Shown: piece after piece, positions 5,987-12,487 of the stretch
Layout of the letters: the number at the start of each line of letters is the position of its first letter
How positions within the stretch are numbered: the stretch's first letter is position 1
DNA from: Haemophilus parainfluenzae
GTDB taxonomy: Bacteria; Pseudomonadota; Gammaproteobacteria; Enterobacterales; Pasteurellaceae
Length of the DNA stretch: 12,487 nucleotides
Direction: 5' to 3'
NCBI GenBank assembly: GCA_018381425.1
Contig: JAGZRY010000031.1
Span: 1 to 12,487 of the forward strand
Notes under the pieces: generated by a model
Seen by the model: only the letters and a program-made list of their open reading frames with translations
Told to the model about the DNA's origin: nothing
Database searches by the model: none
Made by a program: the position numbers and the translations under genes

Positions 5987-8254
5987 ATGAAAGGGATTGA
6001 ATTACGCATAAAAGGAAAAGTTCAGGGCGTGGGATTTCGCCCTTTTGTTTGGCTTCTGGCAAATCAATATAAGTTAAACGGAGATGTAAATAATGATGGA
6101 CAAGGCGTATTAGTTCGTTTTGTCTCCCCACCAGCAGATGCACTCAAGCAATTTTTGTCCGACTTGCAAAACAAACTCCCACCGCTAGCACAAATTACTG
6201 ATATGACTCAGCGCCCAATAGATTGGCCAGAAGCAACCGCTGTAGCGGGCTTTACCATTCGGGAAAGTGAAAACAATCAAATGGACACACAAATTATTCC
6301 TGATGCAGCTACCTGTCCACATTGTTTAGCTGACTTATTCGATCCTAACAATCGACGTTATCATTATCCCTTTACCAATTGTACCCATTGTGGTCCGCGT
6401 TTTACCATCATCAAGGCAATTCCTTACGACCGAAAAAACACGGCGATGTCTGTTTTTCCGCTCTGTCCACAATGTGAAAAAGAATATAAAGATCCCGCTG
6501 ATCGTCGTTTTCATGCTCAACCCAATGCTTGTTCTGTTTGCGGCCCCCATATTTGGTTACAAGATCGAGAACAAACGCTTGCTACTCATGAAACTGCGCT
6601 AAAACAGACCGCACTTTTATTGCAACAAGGCAACATTGTCGCCGTTAAAGGTTTAGGCGGTTTCCATCTAGCCTGTGATGCAAATAACCAAAAGTCTGTT
6701 GATTTATTACGTCAACGGAAACATCGTCCGACAAAACCGTTAGCCATTATGGTGCCTGACCTGCAGTTTTTACAAGATTTAAGTGCCCAAGAAACAGAAT
6801 TACTAACCAGCAGTGCTGCGCCAATTGTACTTCTTTCAAAACACAAAGTGCCGCATATTGCCGATAACATTGCGCCAAACTTACAGGAAATCGGAGTAAT
6901 GCTTCCAAGCAACCCACTACAGCATTTGTTGTTACGAGCGGTTAATCGTCCGCTCGTGATGACGTCTGCGAATGCAAGCGGACATCCTCCTGTATTGAAA
7001 AATGAACATGCAGTGGAACAATTAGCTGATTTAGCTGATGTTTATCTTTGTCACAACCGCGATATTTTGCAACGTGCTGATGATAGCCTTGTTCGCGTTG
7101 CCTTCGATGGATTAGAAACGCTACGCCGTGCTCGTGGCTATGTGCCAGATGAAATACCACTTGAAACACAAAGCACAAAAAATGTGTTGGCGTTAGGGTC
7201 TGATCTGAAAAATACATTCTGCCTACTACGTCACAATAAAGCTGTACTGAGCCAACATATTGGCGACACAGCAAATGAACAAGTACGGTCACAATTGAGT
7301 GAAAATCTTGAATTATTTCAGCAGATTTATCAATTTAAACCAGACATCATCGCGGTTGATGCTCACCCCGGCTATTTTTCATCTTCCATCGGGAAAAAAC
7401 TTGCTGAACAGCAACAAATCCCCTTCATCGAAGTGCTGCATCACCATGCACACATTGTCAGTGTCATGGCCGAGCAGCATTGTAATGAACCTGTAATCGG
7501 TCTTGCACTAGACGGTATCGGCATGGGCAAAAATGGACAACTTTGGGGAGGCGAATGCCTACTCGTTGACTATCAACATAGTCAATATTTAGGTGGTTTG
7601 CCAGCTGTTGCTCTACCAGGCGGTGATCTTGCAGCGAAACAACCTTGGCGCAACTGGCTGGCTCACCTGCATCAATTTGTGCCACAATGGCAAGAAATAC
7701 TCACAAAAACTTGTGCTGAACCGAATTGGCAAATACTAGTCAATGCCATTGAGCGCGGACTCAATTGCCCACCTATATCATCTGCAGGGCGTTTATTTGA
7801 TGCCGTAGCTTATGATCTCGGTATTGCACCAACCATTGTTTCTTGGGAAGGTGAAGCGGCTTGCCATCTAGAAGCTCTGGCAAATAACTCATCCTTTGCT
7901 ACACACCCAAAAAGTGCGGTCAATATTCCAGTAAAAATGCCGCTTATCGGCAATAAACTGGATTTGGCTTACTTTTGGCAAAGTTGGTTAAATTATCATG
8001 CTTCTGTTGAAGATAAAGCCTTCGCCTTTCACTATGCTCTCGCACAAGGGTTTGCTGAACTTGCTGCAAACCAAGCACGCAAGCACCAATGTCGTACGAT
8101 CGTGTTATCTGGTGGCGTGATGCACAACCAACTACTACGTCGCTTATTAAAAGAAAATTTGAGCGAATTCCATGTACTAAGTGCACATAAACTACCGATG
8201 GGTGATGGTGGACTCAGTTTAGGTCAGGCTGTTATTGCCATGCATAGAAACTGA
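5987..8254 (+). CDS. hypF: HypF, carbamoyltransferase for [NiFe]-hydrogenase cyanide ligands
   Basis: 755 residues, full length. HypF converts carbamoyl phosphate and ATP to carbamoyl-AMP and passes the carbamoyl group to HypE, which dehydrates it to the cyanide ligand of the active-site iron. Domains in order: acylphosphatase-like (~3-92, VQGVGFRPF at 12-20); two zinc fingers with C110/C113/C132/C135 and C160/C163/C182/C185; YrdC-like nucleotide-binding domain (~205-390, KGLGGFHLACD at 221-231); Kae1-like C-terminal domain (~398-750) with the H-H-H-A-H cluster at 485-489, SSAGRLFDA at 598-606, SGGVMHN at 708-714 and GDGG at 739-742. All expected catalytic and metal residues are present and there is no frameshift. 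Start ATG 5987 has AGGACA upstream. Two uptake signals lie within the gene, suggesting long residence in this lineage. Confidence 0.97.
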   Translation: MKGIELRIKGKVQGVGFRPFVWLLANQYKLNGDVNNDGQGVLVRFVSPPADALKQFLSDLQNKLPPLAQITDMTQRPIDWPEATAVAGFTIRESENNQMDTQIIPDAATCPHCLADLFDPNNRRYHYPFTNCTHCGPRFTIIKAIPYDRKNTAMSVFPLCPQCEKEYKDPADRRFHAQPNACSVCGPHIWLQDREQTLATHETALKQTALLLQQGNIVAVKGLGGFHLACDANNQKSVDLLRQRKHRPTKPLAIMVPDLQFLQDLSAQETELLTSSAAPIVLLSKHKVPHIADNIAPNLQEIGVMLPSNPLQHLLLRAVNRPLVMTSANASGHPPVLKNEHAVEQLADLADVYLCHNRDILQRADDSLVRVAFDGLETLRRARGYVPDEIPLETQSTKNVLALGSDLKNTFCLLRHNKAVLSQHIGDTANEQVRSQLSENLELFQQIYQFKPDIIAVDAHPGYFSSSIGKKLAEQQQIPFIEVLHHHAHIVSVMAEQHCNEPVIGLALDGIGMGKNGQLWGGECLLVDYQHSQYLGGLPAVALPGGDLAAKQPWRNWLAHLHQFVPQWQEILTKTCAEPNWQILVNAIERGLNCPPISSAGRLFDAVAYDLGIAPTIVSWEGEAACHLEALANNSSFATHPKSAVNIPVKMPLIGNKLDLAYFWQSWLNYHASVEDKAFAFHYALAQGFAELAANQARKHQCRTIVLSGGVMHNQLLRRLLKENLSEFHVLSAHKLPMGDGGLSLGQAVIAMHRN
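6608..6616 (-). repeat. DNA uptake signal sequence in hypF
   Basis: Plus strand ACCGCACTT, followed by TTAT; an exact Haemophilus-type core. It encodes part of Q-T-A-L-L near residue 208. Confidence 0.9.
7912..7920 (+). repeat. DNA uptake signal sequence in hypF, second copy
   Basis: AAGTGCGGT preceded by AAAA and followed by CAATATT; an exact core. It encodes K-S-A-V-N near residue 643, in a weakly conserved linker of the Kae1-like domain. Confidence 0.9.
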
Positions 8255-8279
8255 TAATTCCTAATATTAAAATATAAGA

Positions 8280-8320
8280 AAAAGAGTTAATCGAAAAATA
8301 ACGATTAACTCTTTTGTTTT
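8280..8320. terminator. Bidirectional terminator between hypF and lysO
   Basis: AAAAGAGTTAATCG (8280-8293) pairs with CGATTAACTCTTTT (8302-8315), a perfect 14-bp stem with an eight-base loop. T-rich sequence follows on the plus strand, and the minus strand is also T-rich past the stem. It serves the convergent hypF and lysO. Confidence 0.9.
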
Positions 8321-8340
8321 TGTATTTCTTTTTTATCTTT

Positions 8341-9261
8341 TTATAGCGGAATACTGGAAAAGAAAACCAATAACAATGGTGGTAGAATATTCGTCACAAA
8401 ACCGAATGAAATCGCAATTGGCATGACTTCAATGCCCCCCGCCTTTTGAATAATCGGCAAAGTGCAATCTATTGCAGTCGCTCCCGTAATTCCAATTGCC
8501 GTCGAACGAAAATGACGCATAAATAATGGGATGACAAATAAACTCACAATTTCACGGGATAAATCATTAAAAAAAGCAATACTACCCTGCACTGGTCCCC
8601 ACGCATTAGTTAATACCACACTAGATAATGAATACCAGCCCATTCCAGAGGCAAAAGCGAGTCCTTGGGTAATTGGCATCGCTAAAACGAAAGCAGCAAC
8701 CACACCACCTAGTAACGAGGTAAAAGTAAACAGCATTCCTGTTTGGAAACCACGCTTATTGAAAATAGCCTCTTTTAAAGAAATGCCATTATTTCTTAGT
8801 TGAATACCCACAAAGAAAATCAGCACAATCAATACATATAGATTTATACCTGTAGGCAGCATTAAATAGGATTTAAAAAAGAAACCACAAATGGTACCAA
8901 ACACCACTGTGCCAGAAAGTTTGAGAGAATCGATTAAGGAATGCCAACGAGAATCAATTTTACCTTGTGATTTAAGTGGCTCAGCAGGATTAAAACGATC
9001 ATAAATCATCAAACCAATCATATTAGAACCCAAAATGATTGCAGATAACGTCAACGCGGTTGTGCCAATAATAGGAAGCTTATGCTCTAAATCATCCAAT
9101 TGACCAAGCAAATACCCCATTAAGAAAAGGATGATGTAAAGCAAAAACATGACGATATGATTAATCTTTGCAATATAGGGTTTATTATTGACCTTCAATA
9201 GATAGCCTAACACCATCGGTACTAAGACAATTAATAAGCCATTTATCATATCCTGCATCAT
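8341..9261 (-). CDS. lysO: LysO family L-lysine exporter (YbjE-like membrane protein)
   Basis: 306 residues, close to the ~299 of E. coli LysO (YbjE), an inner-membrane exporter of lysine and toxic analogues. About eight or nine hydrophobic segments are visible (roughly 8-22, 33-53, 65-86, 113-130, 139-157, 174-193, 238-248, 283-303). Conserved blocks shared with E. coli LysO are GIQLRNNG (152-159), SGMGWYSLS (205-213), AFFNDLSRE (229-237) and GAT-x-x-D-x-TLP (260-269). Two adjacent ATGs (9261 and 9258) follow an AAGGAG; the second is better spaced (seven bases) and may be the real start. It has its own promoter and is separated from aroG by a terminator, so it is probably transcribed alone. 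Confidence 0.92.
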   Translation of the reverse strand: MMQDMINGLLIVLVPMVLGYLLKVNNKPYIAKINHIVMFLLYIILFLMGYLLGQLDDLEHKLPIIGTTALTLSAIILGSNMIGLMIYDRFNPAEPLKSQGKIDSRWHSLIDSLKLSGTVVFGTICGFFFKSYLMLPTGINLYVLIVLIFFVGIQLRNNGISLKEAIFNKRGFQTGMLFTFTSLLGGVVAAFVLAMPITQGLAFASGMGWYSLSSVVLTNAWGPVQGSIAFFNDLSREIVSLFVIPLFMRHFRSTAIGITGATAIDCTLPIIQKAGGIEVMPIAISFGFVTNILPPLLLVFFSSIPL

Positions 9262-9289
9262 ACTTCTCCTTTATTATTCCATTGATTCT

Positions 9290-9318
9290 AGCATACCCCT
9301 TTTCACCCCCTTTTTCAA
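9290..9318 (-). promoter_or_regulatory. Sigma-70 promoter of lysO
   Basis: Minus-strand TTGAAA (9313-9318), a 17-bp spacer and TATGCT (9290-9295). Hexamers match the consensus at four to five positions with ideal spacing. The start would fall near 9283, giving a leader of ~22 nt that includes the AAGGAG. It begins just past the aroG terminator. Confidence 0.65.
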
Positions 9319-9327
9319 AGCGCATAA

Positions 9328-9358
9328 AAAAGTGCGGTCAAAATCGACCGCACTTTTA
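9328..9358 (-). terminator. aroG terminator built from two inverted uptake signals
   Basis: AAGTGCGGT (9330-9338) and ACCGCACTT (9347-9355) are exact uptake signal cores in opposite orientation, extended by flanking A/T pairs and the inner TC/GA pair. The resulting stem has a loop of a few bases and is followed on the minus strand by T residues. This is the paired-signal terminator arrangement known in Haemophilus genomes. It ends aroG 24 bases after its stop codon. Confidence 0.92.
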
Positions 9359-9381
9359 ATCATCTAAAAAAATTAAATTTA

Positions 9382-10473
9382 TTAGTCATTTACTTGACGA
9401 CGTGCTATTACTGCATCGGATAACTGTTTTAACACGATTTCTGTATCTTCCCAACCGATGCAAGCATCAGTGATGCTTTGTCCGTAAGTCTGAGCTTTAC
9501 CATCGACTAAGTCTTGACGCCCCTCAACAATATGACTTTCTACCATGACACCGAAGATCTGCTTTGAACCACCTGCAATTTGCTGGCAAACATCTTCACA
9601 AACATCCATTTGTTTTTTGAATTGTTTGCTACTATTTGCATGGCTAAAATCAACCATGACATGTGGAATACGACCTGATTTTTCTATCTCTGCACAAACT
9701 TTTGCAACGTCTTCTGCTTTATAGTTAGGACCTTTATCCCCACCACGTAAAATAATGTGGCAGTCTTCATTTCCTTTTGTTGAAACAATAGCCGAATGGC
9801 CAAATTTTGTTACAGATAAGAAGTAATGCGAAGCTTCTGCCGCGCCCATTGCATCTAATGCTACTTTTACGCCACCATTTGTGCCATTTTTAAAGCCTAC
9901 CGCACAAGATAAGCCTGAAGCTAATTCACGGTGAACTTGAGATTCAGTTGTTCTCGCACCAATTGCGCCCCAGCTCATGAAATCCGCTACATATTGTGGT
10001 GTGATCATATCTAAGAACTCACCTGCTGATGGTACGCCTAAGTTATTGATGTCAGATAATAATTTACGTGCAATACGCAAACCATCATTTAAACGATATG
10101 TATCATTTAAATAAGGATCGTTAATTAAGCCTTTCCAACCCACTGTTGTACGCGGTTTTTCAAAGTAAACACGCATCACCACTTCAAGTGTATCTTTATA
10201 TTCATCACGTAATACTTTTAAACGTTTAGCATAATCTAATGCGGCTTTAGGATCATGAATAGAACAAGGGCCAATTACTACAAGTAAACGGTCATCTTTC
10301 CCATGAATAATATTGTGCGCATGCAAACGGGTTTCACGAACTAACTTCGCCGCTTCTTCACTTGCAGGAAATTTTTCTAATAAGGCAATGGGAGGTAATA
10401 CCTGATCGACTTTTTCAATTCGGGTATCATCATTTGCAACTTTTACTTCGATTTCTTCTTTCTTCGTCGCCAT
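9382..10473 (-). CDS. aroG: 3-deoxy-7-phosphoheptulonate (DAHP) synthase, AroG type
   Basis: 363 residues (E. coli AroG has 350; the extra is an N-terminal acidic/lysine extension). It condenses phosphoenolpyruvate and erythrose 4-phosphate, the first step of the shikimate pathway. Seen: GPCSIHD with metal ligand C70, the phosphate/PEP loop YFEKPRTT (103-110), GARTTESQVHRE (172-183), and metal ligands H278, E312 and D336. Aligned on C70, D155, P159 and S189 match E. coli AroG D146, P150 and S180, positions tied to phenylalanine feedback, so the enzyme is probably Phe-sensitive; this is inferred. The start ATG at 10473 has only a weak GAGAG site. A TrpR-type operator lies 66-84 bases upstream and a paired-uptake-signal terminator follows. 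All key residues are present. Confidence 0.96.
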   Translation of the reverse strand: MATKKEEIEVKVANDDTRIEKVDQVLPPIALLEKFPASEEAAKLVRETRLHAHNIIHGKDDRLLVVIGPCSIHDPKAALDYAKRLKVLRDEYKDTLEVVMRVYFEKPRTTVGWKGLINDPYLNDTYRLNDGLRIARKLLSDINNLGVPSAGEFLDMITPQYVADFMSWGAIGARTTESQVHRELASGLSCAVGFKNGTNGGVKVALDAMGAAEASHYFLSVTKFGHSAIVSTKGNEDCHIILRGGDKGPNYKAEDVAKVCAEIEKSGRIPHVMVDFSHANSSKQFKKQMDVCEDVCQQIAGGSKQIFGVMVESHIVEGRQDLVDGKAQTYGQSITDACIGWEDTEIVLKQLSDAVIARRQVND

Positions 10474-10538
10474 ATGTCACTCTCTAAATCTTAAATGTTG
10501 TGTTTCAATCTAATGGCGTTACTCTACACCTATTTTTT

Positions 10539-10557
10539 GCACTAGTAAACTAGTTCA
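10539..10557 (-). promoter_or_regulatory. TrpR-type operator upstream of aroG
   Basis: On the aroG strand TGAACTAGTTTACTAGTGC contains two ACTAGT half-sites separated by two bases (10541-10546 and 10549-10554), the same spacing and nearly the same sequence as the E. coli trp operator GAACTAGTTAACTAGTAC. It lies about 70 bp before the start codon and probably overlaps the core promoter (a TTGTAT is located about 16-17 bp upstream of AT-rich hexamers within it). It implies repression by tryptophan-bound TrpR. Confidence 0.8.
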
Positions 10558-10773
10558 TTTAAATTCACATACAATTATTATGTGATTGCGTAAATTTTAT
10601 ACTTCTTAAGCAGTAAAACAGGGCGTTATTAAACTATATTTCAGCCTTAGGTGGCAAGGTTTTTGACGTAAAAATAGGTTGTACCAGCACTATTTAAACA
10701 AAATGATCTTTTATCTTTCAAATTGACAAATAGGTTTAGATAAATGCGGGCAAAAAGAACAATTTCAACATCT

Positions 10774-10782
10774 ACCGCACTT
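10774..10782 (-). repeat. DNA uptake signal sequence in the aroG-htrA gap
   Basis: Plus strand ACCGCACTT followed by TTTAAAAA, an exact core. A degenerate inverted partner lies 24-32 bases to its left, hinting at a decayed signal pair. Confidence 0.9.
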
Positions 10783-10816
10783 TTTAAAAATATTTTTTCA
10801 ATGCCCTTTTTTTTAC

Positions 10817-10844
10817 TGAACATCCCCCTCATTTTGTTGTCTGA
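10817..10844 (+). promoter_or_regulatory. Sigma-E (RpoE) type promoter of htrA
   Basis: TGAACAT (10817-10823), a 16-bp spacer, then TCTGA (10840-10844) followed by TT. The sigma-E consensus is GGAACTT-N16-TCTGA; the -10 and spacing are exact and the -35 differs at two positions. Transcription would start near 10850, about 36 bases before the ATG. htrA/degP genes are classic envelope-stress targets of sigma-E. Confidence 0.75.
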
Positions 10845-10886
10845 TTGAACACTTATTCAGTCATTTATTTTTACTTGGAGAACTCT

Positions 10887-12278
10887 ATGAAGAAAAGAAA
10901 TTTTGTATTAACCGGTATCGCATTAGGTTTAAGCGTATTTGCGACCTCTTTATCCGCTCAAGCGGCTATTCCAAATGAAATCGTGGAACAAGGCAGCCTT
11001 GCGCCAATGTTAGAAAAAGCGCAGGCAGCAGTCGTGACGCTTTCCGTTGAAGGCAAAGCAAAAGCAAACAGCCGTTCGGCATTACCTGATGATATTCCAG
11101 AAGAATTTAAATTTTTCTTCGGTGATCAATTTGGCGAACAATTCGGCGGAGATCGTGGCGCATCACGCAACTTCCGTGGTTTAGGTTCAGGTGTGATCAT
11201 CAATGCAGATAAAGGCTATGTTTTAACTAACAATCACGTGGTAGATGGTGCGGATAAAATCACCGTAAAATTGCAAGACGGACGTGAGTTCAAGTCAAAA
11301 CTCGTTGGAAAAGATGAACAATCTGATATCGCTTTAGTACAAATCGAAAAACCAACAAACCTCACCGCAATCAAAATAGCCGACTCCGATAAATTACGTG
11401 TCGGTGATTTTACCGTTGCTATCGGTAATCCATTCGGTTTAGGTCAAACTGTAACCTCTGGTATCGTTTCAGCACTTGGCCGCTCTACTGGTTCTGATAG
11501 TGGTGCATATGAAAACTATATTCAAACCGATGCTGCGGTAAACCGTGGTAACTCTGGCGGTGCATTATTGAACTTACAAGGTGAATTAATTGGTATCAAT
11601 ACGGCTATTATTTCTCCAAGTGGCGGTAACGCTGGGATTGCCTTTGCAATTCCAAGCAACCAAGCGAACAATCTTGTGCAACAAATCTTAGAATTTGGTG
11701 AAGTACGCCGTGGTTTACTCGGTATTAAGGGCGGTGAATTAAATGCCGATTTAGCGAAAGCCTTTAATGTGAGTGCACAACAAGGTGCATTTGTGAGTGA
11801 AGTTATTCCAAATTCAGCAGCAGAAAAAGCAGGCTTGAAAGCAGGTGATGTAATTACCGCAATGAATGGTCAAAAAATCTCAAGTTTCGCCGAAATGCGT
11901 GCAAAAATCGCGACCTCTGGTGCGGGTAAAGAAATTGAACTCACTTACTTACGTGATGGTAAAACTGACAACGTAAAAGTGACTTTACAAGCAGACGATG
12001 GCTCTCAAACAGCAAGTAAAACGGAACTTCCAGCATTAGACGGTGCAACCTTAAACAACTACGATGCAAAAGGTATTAAAGGTGTGGAAATTAGTAAAGT
12101 TCAACCAAATTCAATGGCAGCACAACGCGGTTTAAAATCGGGTGATATTATAATCGGTATCAACCGCCAGCCAATTGAAAGCACGCAAGACTTACGCAAA
12201 GCATTAGATGAAAAACCATCAGCTGTTGCACTCAATATCTTACGTGGCAAAAACAACTTCTACTTATTAGTACAATAA
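10887..12278 (+). CDS. htrA: Periplasmic serine protease/chaperone, HtrA (DegP/DegQ) family
   Basis: 463 residues. It degrades or refolds misfolded envelope proteins in the periplasm. A Sec signal peptide occupies ~1-27 (MKKRNFVLTGIALGLSVFAT, then SLSAQAA). The trypsin-like domain (~30-265) has catalytic H117 (NNHVVDG), D147 (SDIAL) and S223 (GNSGG). PDZ1 spans ~275-370 and PDZ2 ~385-463. The LA loop (~66-95, rich in Phe, Gly and Asp) is shorter than in E. coli DegP and more DegQ-like; the length also sits between the two. The ATG at 10887 is chosen because a GGAG lies six bases upstream and the signal peptide starts there; an upstream in-frame TTG (10845) sits at the promoter -10 and is rejected. 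A sigma-E-type promoter precedes it and a terminator shared with uvrB follows. The H. influenzae counterpart is often called htoA. Confidence 0.97.
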   Translation: MKKRNFVLTGIALGLSVFATSLSAQAAIPNEIVEQGSLAPMLEKAQAAVVTLSVEGKAKANSRSALPDDIPEEFKFFFGDQFGEQFGGDRGASRNFRGLGSGVIINADKGYVLTNNHVVDGADKITVKLQDGREFKSKLVGKDEQSDIALVQIEKPTNLTAIKIADSDKLRVGDFTVAIGNPFGLGQTVTSGIVSALGRSTGSDSGAYENYIQTDAAVNRGNSGGALLNLQGELIGINTAIISPSGGNAGIAFAIPSNQANNLVQQILEFGEVRRGLLGIKGGELNADLAKAFNVSAQQGAFVSEVIPNSAAEKAGLKAGDVITAMNGQKISSFAEMRAKIATSGAGKEIELTYLRDGKTDNVKVTLQADDGSQTASKTELPALDGATLNNYDAKGIKGVEISKVQPNSMAAQRGLKSGDIIIGINRQPIESTQDLRKALDEKPSAVALNILRGKNNFYLLVQ

Positions 12279-12283
12279 AATAA

Positions 12284-12314
12284 AAAAGAGCGGTCAATTT
12301 GATCGCTCTTTTCC
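12284..12314. terminator. Bidirectional terminator between htrA and uvrB
   Basis: AAGAGCG (12286-12292) pairs with CGCTCTT (12304-12310), and the inner TCAA/TTGA continues the stem with one G-T pair. T-rich tracts lie on both sides, so it serves the convergent htrA and uvrB. The stem contains AAGAGCGGT, one base from the uptake signal, so it may derive from a signal. Confidence 0.88.
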
Positions 12315-12315
12315 T

Positions 12316-12487
12316 TTATTCCGATATCATAAACTGCTCTCTCAATTGATGAAGTTGATCGCGTACTGCAGCGGCTTTTTCAAACTCAAGATCTTGAGCA
12401 AATTTATACATTTGTTGTTCCAATTTCTTAATTTGTTGTTGGAATTCTTTGGCTGATTTAGGTGCATTGTAAAGTGCGGTCGGTTCA
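12316..12487 (-). CDS. uvrB: UvrB, excinuclease ABC subunit B, C-terminal end only
   Basis: The last 57 codons of a gene that continues past the right edge; stop TAA at 12316-12318. UvrB is the damage-verifying helicase subunit of nucleotide excision repair, and its C-terminal UVR domain contacts UvrC. The visible residues carry the UVR helical hairpin: [20 protein letters not shown], then [20 protein letters not shown], with the typical A-x-x-L-E-F-E-x-A-A-x-x-R-D signature. The remaining domains cannot be checked here. Confidence 0.9.
   Translation of the reverse strand, partial: EPTALYNAPKSAKEFQQQIKKLEQQMYKFAQDLEFEKAAAVRDQLHQLREQFMISE
12472..12480 (+). repeat. DNA uptake signal sequence in uvrB
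   Basis: AAGTGCGGT followed by CGGTTCA on the plus strand; an exact core. It encodes the minus-strand residues P-T-A-L just before the UVR domain. Confidence 0.9.

Larger units (their letters stand above)
10474..10816. other. Divergent intergenic region between aroG and htrA
   Basis: No gene is supported. Besides the aroG operator it holds an outward dyad TCACAT-N9-ATGTGA (10565-10585), an exact uptake signal at 10774-10782 and a decayed partner, AAATGCGGG, at 10742-10750 that could form an imperfect hairpin with it. A run of eight T residues lies at 10807-10814, just before the htrA promoter. A 61-codon minus-strand frame here (10647-10832) has no ribosome site and low-complexity content. 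Confidence 0.6.

Noticed and set aside
10565..10585. TCACAT-N9-ATGTGA dyad considered as a CRP site
   Set aside because: The half-sites point the wrong way and the spacing differs from TGTGA-N6-TCACA; kept only as an unexplained dyad.
10807..10814. Run of eight T residues before htrA considered as a phase-variation tract
   Set aside because: It lies outside the promoter spacer and coding region and is short; no evidence it alters expression.
10647..10832. 61-codon minus-strand frame between aroG and htrA
   Set aside because: No ribosome site or recognisable motif; it crosses an uptake signal and runs up to the htrA promoter.
10845..10886. Upstream TTG start adding 14 residues to HtrA
   Set aside because: It directly follows the sigma-E -10, lacks a ribosome site and would place residues before a normal signal peptide.

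Overview
The window reads as chromosomal DNA of a Haemophilus-type Pasteurellaceae. It is AT-rich, and seven exact copies of the 9-bp Haemophilus-type DNA uptake signal (AAGTGCGGT or its complement) are scattered through it, two of them forming the stem of a terminator. The proteins resemble gammaproteobacterial families. I cannot fix the species: both Haemophilus and Aggregatibacter carry this uptake signal, and intact hypC-hypF beside a hydrogenase-4 relic points away from a plain H. influenzae Rd-like layout.

Layout. (1) 1-4675, minus: the N-terminal 1,558 codons of a very large trimeric autotransporter adhesin (extended signal peptide, YadA-like head, neck, stalk with Trp-containing modules); its C-terminal membrane anchor lies beyond the left edge. 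(2) 4676-4967: adhesin upstream region with an orphan PurR-like palindrome. (3) 4968-5359, minus: two gene remnants end to end, the 3' end of a CMP-sialic acid synthetase gene (siaB/neuA) joined to the first ~31 codons of a HyfA-type hydrogenase-4 ferredoxin subunit. (4) 5360-5694: a divergent control region with an FNR-like box and a long dyad. (5) 5695-8254, plus: intact hypC and hypF, for [NiFe]-hydrogenase maturation. (6) 8341-9261, minus: lysO lysine exporter. (7) 9382-10473, minus: aroG-type DAHP synthase with a TrpR-type operator upstream. (8) 10887-12278, plus: htrA/degQ-type periplasmic protease behind a sigma-E-type promoter. (9) 12316-12487, minus: 3' end of uvrB.

How it fits together. 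The hyfA relic keeps its strong ribosome binding site and faces the FNR-like box, so this looks like the edge of a former divergent hydrogenase-4/hyp locus. The structural operon after hyfA codon ~31 is gone from this spot, replaced by a siaB tail and the adhesin, while the maturation genes hypC-hypF remain open. The rest (lysO, aroG, htrA, uvrB) is ordinary housekeeping DNA with clear regulation: convergent pairs share bidirectional terminators, aroG carries a tryptophan-repressor operator, and htrA carries an envelope-stress promoter. I saw no insertion sequence, CRISPR array, phage gene, tRNA or rRNA. I found no convincing wholly new system; the points most worth following are the hyfA/siaB scar, the structured hypC leader, the PurR-like site before the adhesin, and TrpR control of an AroG-type enzyme.
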